A stretch of DNA of 64,000 nucleotides. Origin: Parasponia andersonii (taxonomy: Eukaryota; Streptophyta; Magnoliopsida; Rosales; Cannabaceae). Shown piece after piece: positions 11,337 through 24,419 of this stretch (the first letter of the stretch is position 1; each line of letters opens with the position of its first letter). Position numbers and translations under genes: made by a program. The stretch is taken from NCBI GenBank assembly GCA_002914805.1, contig JXTB01000104.1, positions 688,970 to 752,969 on the forward strand, given 5' to 3'. Below the pieces are notes generated by a model. It was not told the origin of the DNA. It saw only the letters and a list, made by a program, of their open reading frames with translations, and searched no databases.

Positions 11337-13905
11337 GCTTATACAAGTGAAGTGACAAAACACCATGCAGTATATAGTGAATTATATATATATATACATT
11401 ATAAAGCAAGACAAAAAAAAAGACGAAAATTGGTCCAATTCTACTAGACAATTACGAACCAGAAACAGCCATACATACCGGTTAACTATATATCCATATC
11501 TCTCCAGCTCATCTTTCGGATCACTTGTTTTTTTCCTATAATTATTTAGAAATAATTATTTTGTCTTAAGGAGTATTAGTTTCCTAATTTGGATTGAACT
11601 TTAAACCAGAAACCAACCAGAACCAGAAAATCAAAGAAAGTTTCAAAACAATCAAGACCGTCCGCGTGTACTGTCTCAATGATGACCTGCCTGACTCTGC
11701 TGCACTTGCACCCCAACCCTTCACCCAGTGGACCCATGTTGTCGTTTCTGAGTTCGATAGCAAAATTAAATTTGTCAATTGGATTGGCGATAGCTCTTTG
11801 TAACTTTTATTCTATTTCCTTTTTTTTTTCTTTTTTTTTTTTCATTTCAAAAAGCAGGCTTTTTGTCTAGATTAATTATCGTGTCACAAGATGAATTCAT
11901 TGCGGTTTTCCGTTTGGTAGTGCAAGGAATTTATTGGCTTTTCAGAAGGGAAAAAAAAATGACAAGAAGTATTGTTCACTCAAATCACATATATGCGTAC
12001 TCTAATTATTTTGAATCAGAAGATACATACCATTTACCAAATATAAAATTGTCTTCGTAAGACTGACGAACATATATACTAAATGTACTTCTGAAAAACA
12101 TAAGATAGCATATATACGTACTAATTTGAGAGCAATTCACCATCATATAATGTATGGACTGTAGTCCACATGGGACGTCTCGAGTTATGCAACATATATA
12201 TAAACTTGTACATCGATTTAATTTTCTAAAAACTCGAACATACAATAGGGTCAATTCAGTTCATTCACGCATATACCTGTGGGATTAGTCAGGGAGTATT
12301 CTTAGACACAAAATAGTTTAATCACATTCTATCATATAAAGAGTTAAAGAGTTCTGGATTAATTGGTTTGGCCGAAATAGACAGAAATTAGCTACTAGTA
12401 GTAGGGGTGCTGTAGAACTAATGCACTGACGAGAGCATTGGTGCCCCAATATCAATCTCAATCTTACCAAACTTAGTTGGTATCTCAATTTTTCTGCAGT
12501 CTACGACAACATGGGCCCCAAATGTTCCCAGCAAGTTGCAGCCAGATAAATCTAACGAGCCTTCTAGTTCTTTCATGGAAACCTCCTTTGACAAATCAAT
12601 ATATATTGACCTTAATTTTTTCTCTCTCTAGCTAACTTTAACCGCGATCTCTCTCATTTCTTTTGACTGCATGCATACTTGTATTCATTAATCATAATAA
12701 TAGACAAAATATGCACACAAGCCCTTCTCTCTGTTTGCATGCTTAATTTGTTCTATTACTTATATACGTGGGGTCCCAGTTAATCCAGTAGGTTGTAAAA
12801 AAACGAAAAAAAAGAAGAAGAAGAAGAAAAAAAACCCGAATAGATTGGTTCCCATATATATATATATATATGTATGGTATTCATGTATTTTATATATTTA
12901 CTATAATTGGCGTAGACATGCATTCATACTAAGCATGCCTAAAAAGAAATAAAAGATATCATTGAAAAAGGGACGTGCAAACTAAACGCAGCCGCAAAAA
13001 TACCACTGCAGAATCCCCTGAGTTTTGGAGGTGTTGAACTAAGTACCAACAAACACATTTATTAGTCGTATAAATACGGATGGGTTTTTAAATTTTTTCT
13101 TTTTTCCCCCTAATTGTGATTACTTTTATTTTTATGCATGTTTGTCGTTATTAGTCTACTTTTCGGCTGATGAAAGAGAGTGGTGTCCGGCTCATGCACT
13201 AAAGATTCCCAGGGAGGATTTGTAACCTGATTTAAAGGGTTATCGTATCTCTTCTCTATATAATAAATTATGCAATTATCTTTTCCCATTAATTCACTAA
13301 GTGTTTGTTTTTCGTTGTCATTATCTGTTTCACAATTAGTCAAGTTAAATGATGTGGGATGTTAACGTTTATGCTTTTCACTTTTAAGTCCTGATCATAA
13401 TTTAATTAGAACCTTACTAAGATAATCGATGTTGATGTAGCACTAGCTACATATATAATAGATATATATAATATTGCTATTTAAGTATATATAGATGGCG
13501 CTAATAGGAAGCAAATTAAGTTCAATTAGTTTTAATGATTTTTTAAACTTGGATTACAGTACAGTGGGGACAAACTTTGGCATATTGCGGATATATATAT
13601 AGTTTGGATTTTGCCATAAGAAAGGATAAAGTTTGTGGAATTTCTACCTCTTGAAAATCTCTTCGTCACCTACCATTCTTTATGTTTATATGACTGACAA
13701 GATAGAGTTGTACATGGATATAATGATGTATGGAAATTAATTCCGAAACTTATCACATCACATATTACAGAAGAAGGAACAACCAGATGTATATACCTCA
13801 AATAATTGATTTAATTAGCTAGTACTGCTCAGTTTTCGGGCGACTTTCTTATCGATTGTACCCTATAAAGTTCTCACTTGAAATAGTACAGATTCATCTA
13901 CAAGG

Positions 13906-13908
<3 letters not shown>

Positions 13909-13947
<39 letters not shown>
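13909..13947. repeat. (TA)n microsatellite
   Basis: About 19 uninterrupted AT units. Confidence 0.95.
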
Positions 13948-13950
<3 letters not shown>

Positions 13951-15056
13951 GTATATGCAGTCGTGGAGCATATGCACGTATGCCCTTTTTTTTCACCTTT
14001 TTTTTTGTGGGAGTCTACAATCTGAGCAAACTCTTTGGATGTATATATGTTGTATCGAGATTCCATTCAATATTATTCCTCTTTCTGTTTTAATATTTAC
14101 CTTTCCCATTTTTTTTTTCTAAGAATCAATGCTGGGTCATTCTCTTGAACTTCAAACTTAATTTTAAGGTTATACCTTGTCGACTTGACATTGAGAACCT
14201 TCCCTTCAAATACATGGGGAACTAATAAAGCTTTCTGTTCAATATATTTAGATTATCAATATTGTGGAAGTATGTTTAATTATTATTTTTTAAGAAAAAA
14301 TCTACAACTTTAGGGTTCTTTTTGTCATACTATATTATGAGTTTATGTTCGTATTAGATTGCACAGCATCACAACAGAAATTAATTAAATATTATTGTAT
14401 GCTTAATTGATAATTTTTCTTTAAAAATTCAAACTAGCTTAAAGTACCGAAAAAAAATCGAATTATTTTAGATACGGTGGTCCAATCCCATATGAAATGG
14501 AATGAGAATATAGGTAAGGATGATGAGAAGTCCATATTGGTTCTTGACCATATGTACGTGCAAGTTGTGGGTACGTGTTTAGCTGCCATACCCTACGAGA
14601 GCTAGAAGTAAACCGTCCTTTACCGATCTGACCTTTTGTTTCATTAATATGCTTCCAATCGCATTATTAATGCAGCTTTGATGAGATATTGACCCCGTGA
14701 CATGTGGCCACCAGGCTCTCATACCTAAGGACAAGTAGCCCAAACTGTCCACGTGCATGAACACTATTAATTTTCATCTCTCTTTAGTCTTATACTGTTT
14801 GACAATAGCGTAACGAATTTGAACTTTGAGTGCTCTAAATTAAAGATGTCGGTCTTGTTATATCAAATTAGACAACAACATTTAACCACTGCATGCACCC
14901 ATTAATGAAAGATGAAAATGTCAAATCATATTATCGAAATTTCCACTTCCACGATATTATTTATAATTAAAAGTCTTGACATAGATACTAGAGAAAATTT
15001 CCTGAAGTATTTGTGAAAAGTTCATAATGTCCACAAATATTCGCATTATTCATAAA

Positions 15057-17625
15057 TGTCACGATCAAACATCTAAAGTCGTGATTTTTAATAATTTTAA
15101 GTAAAAAAATAATAATAAAATAATTTTATAAAATTTAAGAGAAATCAGATATTAAATAATTTTGTTTTGATCTTCAAATCATTATAAATTTCTTATTCAT
15201 TAAAATACTTATTAGTTATAATTTCATAAAAAAAATACTCATCAAAATTTAAGAAAATTTCAGTTATCTCTTTTAAAACTTGTCGAGAAGTCATAAACTT
15301 TGATAAATTGAATTTAATTGAAATATTTAATTTAATGTCTAAAATGTGTTACATAAAATCACTTATTGTTTTAAATACTCAATTTAACAACAAAATCATT
15401 CTCATACTTCTATTACTAATCTTTGCTAAATAAGTTAATAAAGAAAGAAGGATAATAATGTACAAATACCCACAAGAGATTTAGAGTAGAATTGTCTGCA
15501 CAAGTTATGCAGCTTATCTGACCACTGGAATTACTATCTTAATTAGACATACGCCTGAAAGTAGGAGAAGTAGCAGGATGAGCAATCACATGCTGAGTAA
15601 AAATTCACTTATCTTTTTGAATGAGTGTAATTTTACCAAACTTGCATGGTTAATATCTTTTCCAAAATCCATTTATAAACCAAGTTTATAAAATAGTTGG
15701 TATCCAAAATAATCGCATATTCAAAACCAAAATCAAATCCACATAATTGTACATAGCATAAATCAACCATGTATATGAGTAATCTCTCATCATCCTATCA
15801 CGGCTCTGTAATACCTCTGTAGCAGACGTATCCAGCATCTTGATACTACTCAACCAAAAATTTACGCAAGAACCTAGGTCTTTCACCTAGTGCTGTAGCA
15901 ACTCACCAGCGATCTAAACTACCATGATGCAATAATGGAACTCAGTGTGTGATCATATGGTATGTACAACATCTAACAATTCATAATAAATATGCATCTA
16001 TGAATCAAATCATGCTTTAAAATCCAACTTAGCTTTATTATGGGATTTATTGTAATATGGAAAGCACACTACTATTTTACCCCATAGTCACAATATAAAA
16101 TATGAAAAATAATCCGCACAGTCAAATCCCAGTATAATTCAACAATTTTCAATAATTTGTCAAACCATTGTGAAATCACGATTTTTCATAAATAAATTTT
16201 AATGAAATTATAAATCAAACAGATATAAAATCAGGTAATTGAACCCCTACCTCAATATGGTAATAATATCAAGCCAAAGACACTCAAAGAAAATCTTGTT
16301 GGTCACTTGGGTATTTGAATGGTAGTTTCTAGATCCTAATAAGTTCACTTAAAAAAGTGACTTTTCCACTGAAGCCTTAAATAGAGAAACCGAGGTCACC
16401 ACTGAATTCAAAGTACCCAAAAATACTAGGTTAGACATATACCTTATCAAAAATGGATCTCGGCGTGGAACTGGTCTCTGGCACGCAAAATGGTGCAATT
16501 GTGCCACGAAATTCCAATTTTTGTGCCATTACGAAACATAGTCATATTTTATATAAAAATTCATGTCTCAACCTCACTGAGTCCAAATTCCAAATCAGAA
16601 CTCAGTTTTGAGATCCCGAGCATAAATTACGCTAAAAAATCCGAGAATAACATAAATACTACCTTTCAAAGGAATTTAGAAAAATATCATTTTTGTTGAT
16701 TATTTGCAAAAAATATTACTTTTCGGAAATATTTAGAAGCTATTATTATTACAAAATTATTTTAGAAAATATCACTTTCGAAAATAATTTGAAAAAGTAT
16801 TAACTTCATCGATTGATTGTTAAAATATCTTTTTGTAATAATATTTTGGAAAGCAACAGTTTCCTAATATCAGCCCAACGCCCAAATCTGAATAGTAATA
16901 AATTCTAGTCTAATACTATTTAGTCTTGCAAACATACCACATTTCGTTCTAAATTAGAAAAATACCACGTTTTTCAATTTAAAAGTTACTATACTGGATA
17001 TCGTCTTTACTTCTTCTAGTCATAATTATTCATGTTTTTTAATCCTATTTGACATCATATATTTACCTCGGGTAAAATAATTATCTAACTGAAAATTTAT
17101 GAAAGTATCACTTTTTACATAATTGGTAAAAACAGTATAAGTGATAAAAACTTACTGGAGATAAATTTTAACATGCAACCACTTGGAGATGGTAGGTGAC
17201 GACAAGAGAAGACCATACATGCCAGAGGTGTTAAAAACTAAGGTCGGACACCGGAAATTTTGCCAGAAAACTATGTTTTTGGCGTGATTTTTGGATGACC
17301 AGATCTCGGTCACTTGAGATCCAATTCTGGAGAAACTAGTGGAGTTTCAATCATCGACGAGTCTTTTTCAGTGGGGTGGTGCATTGTCGGAGTTAGATAG
17401 CAGTGGCAGAGCTCAAACGGAAACTGTCGTTTCCTTTCTTATCCTAAGCCTCTCTTTGGAGCATTTGGGCTTCTGAAGCGCTTTTAAACAATAAAAATGG
17501 GTATTGTTGCAATTGAATAAAATATTCCTAATATTTTTAATATTTAATTCCAGATATCAAAAATTACAAGTTTGTCATTCCTTGTAAAAAGTCCAAATTA
17601 CCCTAAAAAAAAATCAGTTTTTACA
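15057..17625 (-). repeat. Gypsy 3' LTR (minus orientation)
   Basis: On the plus strand it begins TGTCACGATC and ends CAGTTTTTACA. It aligns with 20656-22799 over nearly its full length. It contains about 365 bp (roughly 15525-15890) missing from the other copy. Confidence 0.82.
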
Positions 17626-17642
17626 TCCTCCCCTCCTTAAAG
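17626..17642 (-). other. Polypurine tract (minus strand)
   Basis: The minus strand reads CTTTAAGGAGGGGAGGA immediately before the LTR start TGTAAAAACTG. Confidence 0.75.
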
Positions 17643-18335
17643 AAATTTCGTCCCAAAATTTGAATATCACACAAAGGAGTACGAGAGGCACATTAAGAAA
17701 TCACAGTCAGAAGAATAGTGACCATTCAAAGATAAGATGTAGGAGAATCGAATCAGACACTGAATTTAAAAGGAGCGTAAAATGTGTGCCTTCCATGCGG
17801 TGTTAGAATCTTATCAACATCTCGATACCACTCAAGGTATAGGGTAATTAAGTTCACAAGTTTATTAAGTTGACCTACCAATAGTTACAAGAACATCAAC
17901 ACACGAGAATAATATCCTTAAGTCGGTACATAATGTAAAAGTGATAATGATAATCAAGACCGAGAGTCAATGATACAAGATTCTTATTACCTAAGTACCG
18001 ATTGTTAGGTACCAAACACGAGTAACAGACTAAATGTCAAATACATACGATACCATCCCCTTGATCATACTAGATCAATATCACACAGGGATAATCTCAT
18101 TTGTTAGTATCTAGAACTCGGTCGTAAACAATTACTGAGTTCAAAGACTCTAATAAGATCCTAAATGGAAATTAATACCCTTGCGTTATACCACACAAGA
18201 TAGACAATTTCAAAAGTTGGATACTACAATAAAAATATAATAACATAGGTCATTCACCATTCCTCATAACTGGTAAGAAACAACCGAGTATACCTAATAT
18301 CTCTAGTCAAGGATAAGACTAGAATCACGATAGAA
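17643..18335. other. Internal region of gypsy element, non-coding
   Basis: Apart from the few C-terminal pol-like residues beside the purine tract (minus strand, about 17643-17680), I see no coding signal on either strand. Confidence 0.5.
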
Positions 18336-19376
18336 ATGAAATCTCTAATAGATTTTCTGGGTAGAGCTGATCCATATATTACAGAAGAATGGATAAAATC
18401 CTTGGAAGTTATCTTTGAGTACATGAGAGTCAGTGATGAGGATAGAGTGTAATGTGCTATTTATATGCTGATAATGAGAGCTTGTAAATGGTGGGAGATG
18501 ATTAGAGTAACTCCAGCTGCCCAGAATCTGACGTGGGATACATTTAAAGAGCTGTTCTATTAGAAATACTTCAATGACATAACAAAGGCAGCAAAGATTG
18601 AGGAGTTTCTTCATTTATGCCAAGGAAATAAGTCTCTAGGAGAATACATTAGAAAATATGAGGAATTATCCCGGTTTGTACCATGGATTAGAAATAATAA
18701 CAAAGAAAAAGTCGAGTACTTCTTGAGAGGTTTGAGAGGAGATATTTCAAGAGGTGTAATTGTAGCAAGGGTTACAGAATTTAGTGAGGTGACTGATATG
18801 GCTCTTAAAGCAGAACATGCTCAGCTTAAGATACTAAATGAAACGAAAGCAACTTTTGTGGCAAGAGGTGGACAATGGATACAGGGAGATTAGAAGAAAA
18901 ATGAACAGAAGCTAGGAAATGTGAATCGATCTAAAATAGAACAGGGTGCCACCTTAACTAAACCCACTTGTACCAAGTGTGGAAAGTCGCATGCTGGAGA
19001 ATGTTTCAAAGGTACCAATCAGTATTTCAAGTGTCACAAAGTAGGTCATTATTCTAAAGATTGTCCCACACTTCAGCACAAAGATCAGAAGAAAGTTCAA
19101 GGGCGAGTGTATATTATGAGTACAAAGAAGGCAGCATACGATCCATCTGTTGTAGAAGGTAAGATCTTAATTTTTGGTGTTCTTGCTAATGCATTGATAG
19201 ATTCTGGTGCAATACATTTATTTGTATCTAATGCATTTGTAAGAAAATTGGGTACAACTCCTGAGTCTTTAGAAGTAAAGTATAGTATCACAATTCCATC
19301 TGGGATGAAAATTGGATACAATCTTGTATATATTTTTACTACGTATGTGTATGTAGTGATTTTATGGGAGTTGTAA
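18336..19376 (+). pseudogene. Gypsy gag-protease pseudogene, antisense to its flanking LTRs
   Basis: One continuous plus-strand frame of 347 codons with three internal stops (18450, 18561, 18891). It starts in the gag core (ADPYITEEWIKSLEVIFEYM), continues through CKWWEM and FKELFY, and reaches two zinc-binding segments: CTKCGKSHAGEC, then YFKCHKVGHYSKDC. In the second the first Cys of the CX2CX4HX4C knuckle has become Tyr. A retropepsin site follows as DSGAIHLF (usual DSGATHSF), after which the frame ends at 19376. The twin-knuckle gag resembles Tekay/Del chromoviruses. No RT, RNase H or integrase follows. The strand is opposite to the PPT and PBS of the LTR pair enclosing it, so it is either an inverted internal segment or a nested fragment. 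Confidence 0.88.
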
Positions 19377-20639
19377 AAAGTATTAAAACTGTGTAAAGGA
19401 TTCTTCTAGTAGCATTACCAAACGTAGATTAGGATCAATTTAACACCATAACTAAATTTTATATATACAAAGGTTCAAAATTTATAATAGTACGGTTTAG
19501 CAAAATCCAATTTCAAATAACCATAAGTTCTTGAAATTATACATCTTTTAAAAAAATAAATTACCTTTGCTTGACCAATACTTAAGTTTAAAATATCCAT
19601 GGTTATTTTAAAAATAAGAATTTGCAATTCATCAAATATAACATCCTACTCTGTTTAAAACCATGCAAATCAATTTGAAGGTCTTAAAAAGTCACCAAAA
19701 CCATGTAAGAAGATTCTAAATTTGATTAAATTACCAATAACTAAATTATTTCTTACCCAAAATTATAAGACCAATACATATAGAGAGAAAATATAAGTTC
19801 AAACGAAAACCATATCTAGGTGCACAAATTTATTTTTCATTCATTGAAAATTTTCTCAATTCATTAATCGTAAAAAATCTTTCCAATTCTAAAAGTTTTA
19901 CCTTGGAATAACAAATAAACTAGGCACACAACTATCAAGTAAGGAAAATAAATTATTTCAAGTAAACAACTTTTAACGAAACATAATCATAATTTATTAA
20001 ATTAGACAAGGCCAAATATCCAAATAATGTCAAATGAAATTAAATCATTCATTCCATCAATACACAATTAATATCAAGCCAACCTTACAATATTACCTTT
20101 AAACAAACACATTATATCAATTTGTCAACCTACAAACAATATGTCATGTCAATAGTACAATCGATTTAAACATCTCAACACAAGTATTACTATTATTTAC
20201 TCAAACTGAGTAAATAAAGGTAATCCAAAATTAATGGATTAATATAACAATCCCATTTATACAAATAAAGTCTACTCAAGACAATCAAGATATAATACAC
20301 TGAATTGCTATCTTAGAATCTATGAGATTTATATAGCTTATTACCATAATAGACATAGGAGTACATGAATAAATATCCATCTGAACTAAATATTTTGATA
20401 GAATCAGAATTCACTAGTCTCGTGTCAATCCTAATACCTCTAAGACTAGAAGTTCCGGGATATAATCATCCCAAAGATACTAGAGCTTCACTCTAGGGAG
20501 ATGAATGAAAGATTCAAGATGAATCAGAGTAAAAACAACATATATAACCAATACCTAAGTGATGTATGAGGTATTTATCACACATTTTCCACAATCCTTT
20601 TTATATAATAAAATCTCGCAGACAAATCTAAAGTTTGAA
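19377..20639. other. Internal region of gypsy element, non-coding
   Basis: AT-rich sequence with no coding segment on either strand; the pol region expected in an autonomous element is absent. Confidence 0.6.
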
Positions 20640-20651
20640 GTGCTAATATCA
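20640..20651 (-). other. Putative primer-binding site (minus strand)
   Basis: The minus strand reads TGATATTAGCAC four bases after the LTR end, partly matching TGGTATCAGAGC of initiator tRNA-Met. Confidence 0.5.
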
Positions 20652-20655
20652 TTTC

Positions 20656-22799
20656 TGTCATAACCAAAAATCCAAAACCATGATCTTTAGTACTTTTAAG
20701 TGAGAATATATTAAAATATTAATTTTACGGAATTTAAGAGAAATCAGGTATTAGATAATTTTGTTTTAATCTTAAAATTATTATAAATTCCTTAATCATT
20801 AAAATACTTACTAATTTTAATTTTATAAGAGAAATACTCATCAAAGTTTAAGAAAATTTCAGCTGTCTCTTTTAAAACTAGTTGAGAAGTTATAAACTTT
20901 AATAAATTGAATTTAATTGAAATATTTAGTTCCATGTTTAAAATATGTTACATAAAATCACTTATTATTTTAAATACTCAATTTAACAATAAAATCATCC
21001 TTATACATCCACTTGCTAGTCTTAGCTAAATAACTAAACAAAGAAAGAAGGATAACAATGTACGAACACTCACCAGAGATTTAGAATAGAATTGTCTGTA
21101 CAAGCTATACAGCTCATCTAACCATGATGCAACTGTAGCAACTCGCTAGTGATCTAAACTACTATGATGCAATAATGGAACTCAAGTGTGTGATCCTATG
21201 GTATGTACAACATGTAACAATTCATAATAACCATGCATCCCGAATCAAATCATGCTTTAAAATCCAACTTGGCATTATTCTGGGATTTACTGTAATACAG
21301 GAAATACACCGCTATTTTATCCCATAATTACAATATAAAATATGTAAAATAATTTGCACAATCAAATCCCAGTATAATTTAACAATTTTCAATAAATTAT
21401 CAAACCATCGTGAAATTACGATTTGTCAAAATACTAAACAGATATAAAATTAGGTAACTAAACCTCTACCTCAATATTATAATAATACCAAGCCAACAAT
21501 ACTCGAAGAAACTCATGTTGGTCGCTTAGGTGTTCGAATGGTAGTTTCCGAATCCTAGTAAGTCCACTTGAAAAAGTGACTTTTCTATCAATGCCTTAAA
21601 TAGAGAAACGAAGGTCACTACTAAATTCAGAGTACTCAAAAATACTAGGTTAAACATATACCTTGTTAAAAACGGATCGCGGTACAGGACTAATCTATAA
21701 CACGCAAAATGGTGCAATTTTCATACTACTAGGAAACATAGTCATATTTTATATCAAAATTCATATATCGACCTCACTGAGTCCAAGTCAGAACTCAGTT
21801 TCGAAATCCCGAGAATAAGTTACACTAAAAAATCCGAGAATAACATAAATACTACATTTCAAGGGAATTTAGAAAAATGTCATTTTGTTAATTATTCGCA
21901 AAAAATATCACTTTTTAAAAATATTTAGAAAATATTATTATTACAAAATTATTTTAGAAAATATCATTTTTAAAAATAATTTGAAAAATTATTAATTTCA
22001 CTGATTGATTGTTAAAATGTCATTTTTGTAATAATATTTCTGAAAGGAACAGTTTCCTAATATCAGCCCAACGCCGAAATCTGAATAGTAACAAATTCTA
22101 GTCTTACAAACATATCACTTTTCGTTCTAAATTAGAAAAAACCATGCTTTTCAATTTAAAAGTTACGACACTATTGGATTCCCATTTTACTTCTACGAGT
22201 CATAATGGTTCATGATTTTTAACTTTTTTTGACATTATATATTTACCTCGGGTAAAATATTTACCTAATTAAAAATTTATGAAAATATTATTTTTTACAT
22301 AGTTGGTAAAAACGGTGAAAGTGGTAAAACTTAACGAAGATGGATTTTGATATGTAACGACGAGAGGAGATCACACATGTCGGAGGTGTCGAAAACAGAG
22401 GTCAGACACTAGAAATTTCACCAGAAAACCGTGTTTTTGGCACGATTTTTAGATGACTGGATCTCAGTCACCGGAGCTCCGATTTTGGAGAAACTGGGGG
22501 ATTTTTGATCGTTGACAAGTCCTTTTCAGTGCGAGGTAGCGAATCGTTAGAGTTAGATAGCGGTGGCAGTGCGGCAGAGCTCGAAAGGAAACTACTGTTT
22601 CCTTTCTTCTTCAAAGCCTCTCTTTGGAGCATTTGGGCTTCTGAAGCACTTTTAACCAATAAAAATGGGTATTATTGCAATTGAGTAATATATTCCTAAT
22701 ATTTTGAATATTTAATTCTAAAAATAAAAAATTACAAGTTTGTCATTCCTTGTAAAAAGTCTAAATTACCCTAAAAAAAATCAGTTTTTATGGTGAACA
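20656..22799 (-). repeat. Gypsy 5' LTR (minus orientation)
   Basis: On the plus strand it begins TGTCATAACC and ends GGTGAACA. It is a diverged copy of 15057-17625 with one deletion of about 365 bp near 21125. Confidence 0.82.
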
Positions 22800-23899
22800 T
22801 CCTAGATATTTGTGAAAATATCCACTTAATATTGAAAATGATCAAGAATTCTTTTTTTTGCCAAAAATTTAATTTATCACCCATTTTCTTATCTTTTATT
22901 AAAAAAATAAGAAGTTATTATATCTTTTAGTTTAAACTTATTAAAGAACTAAAATCCAAACTACGGGTTGATAATATAAAAAGATCAAGAAGCTACATTA
23001 ACGAATAATAAAAAAATTATTCAAAATACATAGTATCTAGGCTAATATATTATTTAAAATCTTTAGATCAAAATCAAAAGTTCAATACCTATGTAATATT
23101 TTCTAACCTCCTAAAATGCATTTTAACTAACTTTCACGTTAAAGACATTTAGAAATTTAATATCTTTGTCATTTATTATACTATTTTCTATTTTCTTAGT
23201 AGAGATTATGTAGAATACTATAAAAATTAAAATAGATTATAATAATGATTCTCTAGCATAATTAGAATGAAATAATTGTATAGTAGACAACATATAGGAA
23301 AAAAAATTATCATATTCAAGCAAATATATTTTATTTTTGTTATTAATCGAGTTCAAATAAAGTAACATTAGTTATTTTATCATTTTGTAAAGTTTTATTG
23401 GAAAAATTGAGTTATTTTCAAAGTATCTATTTTTTCCTGAGATATACGTCGACATCGACATTTCTGTCCATATTATTCCTAAATCAAAATATCGACACCT
23501 TTGTCGATATCGGCATTTTTGTCCTTGATTATAATTAAGTTGCCATATCCCTTTTAACTTCATATTATCATTTGACTGAGCTTTTGAAACACTATGGTTT
23601 ACCTAGTTCATAACTACCAGTTAGTACTTAATCCCTAACTTAGTTCAATATTATTAGTGGATGACCGAACTATACAAGTTAGATTTTCTTTTTAATGTGT
23701 ACAATTAATTAAATTATTGAAGAAAAATATTGTTACCTTTGATCCTAACGTAGTGGAGATATGTATCAGTACGTAGTTGACTGATCAATCATATGCGCAC
23801 ACCAATAAGAAATTAATGGAGCAATAATTAGTGATAAGAGGAATTTAGGTCCATTGTGGTTAAAATATGAGATAAGTTAAAAAATCTTTGTACTATTTA
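22800..23899. other. Intergenic between gypsy element and MULE
   Basis: AT-rich; no gene. A possible left end of the MULE lies near 23910-23920 (GAAAAATGCCC), but I could not pair it with a right end. Confidence 0.4.
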
Positions 23900-24419
23900 T
23901 TTGTCAGAAAAATGCCCGATTGATATTGAATTATACCTTTCTAGGCCCGTTTTTTCCCTTATTATCATTACCATTAGTAATCATATAGTTACCATAAGTA
24001 ACTAGATAGGTTACATTATGATACTTTGGCTATGCGAAAATGATACTATTAGTCTTTGTGGTTGTTTCTTAAGTATCTATCTCTTTTACTTATTCAAAGT
24101 TACTTTTTTTTGGATATTGATAGTTGCTTCTTAAATTTTTTAGGCTGATTGGTCTATTTGTATTGGTACTGAAGAGTTTAAATAACCAGAGGATAGGCAT
24201 GTAATTGAGCAGGAGGTAATTTGCTAGTATTTTAAAACTTTTTGTTCTATTTTCCTTTATGGAAATTGCTAGTTACCATAAGTAACTAGATTGGTTATTT
24301 GATATATTGTGATACTTTAGGTAACATATCAGGTTACCTATATACAAACCTTTTTTTGTTTTACTTTGTTCATTCTGCTTTTCTTTTTCCAGGTTGATGC
24401 TAGCTAGCATTGTATACAG

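Larger units (their letters stand above)
10285..15056. other. Intergenic, AT-rich, no gene recognised
   Basis: About 4.8 kb without a convincing coding segment. It contains poly-A/T runs, TA microsatellites (11314-11336, 13909-13947, shorter ones near 12855 and 11055) and a less AT-rich stretch around 10690-11040 that I cannot assign. Open frames here are short, low-complexity and lack family motifs. Confidence 0.6.
15057..22799 (-). mobile_element. Large-LTR Ty3/gypsy-type element, minus orientation, pol-less
   Basis: Two long homologous direct repeats (15057-17625 and 20656-22799) flank about 3 kb. Polarity is minus. Next to the left copy the minus strand reads a short coding tail with WDEISLR and then the purine tract AAGGAGGGGAGGA running into TGTAAAAACTG. 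This is the arrangement seen at the 3' end of Tekay/Del-like gypsy elements. Next to the right copy the minus strand has a TGATATTAGCAC site resembling the iMet primer-binding site. I find no reverse transcriptase or integrase. The only coding remnant is a gag-protease fragment on the opposite strand. No clear 5-bp target duplication is visible. Confidence 0.75.

Noticed and set aside
14500..14765. Less AT-rich stretch with a 61-codon minus frame
   Set aside because: No domain, no splice structure and no homology I recognise; not enough to call a gene or non-coding RNA.
17643..20655. Possible reverse transcriptase or integrase inside the gypsy LTR pair
   Set aside because: I looked for RT and integrase motifs on both strands and found none; only gag-protease remains.
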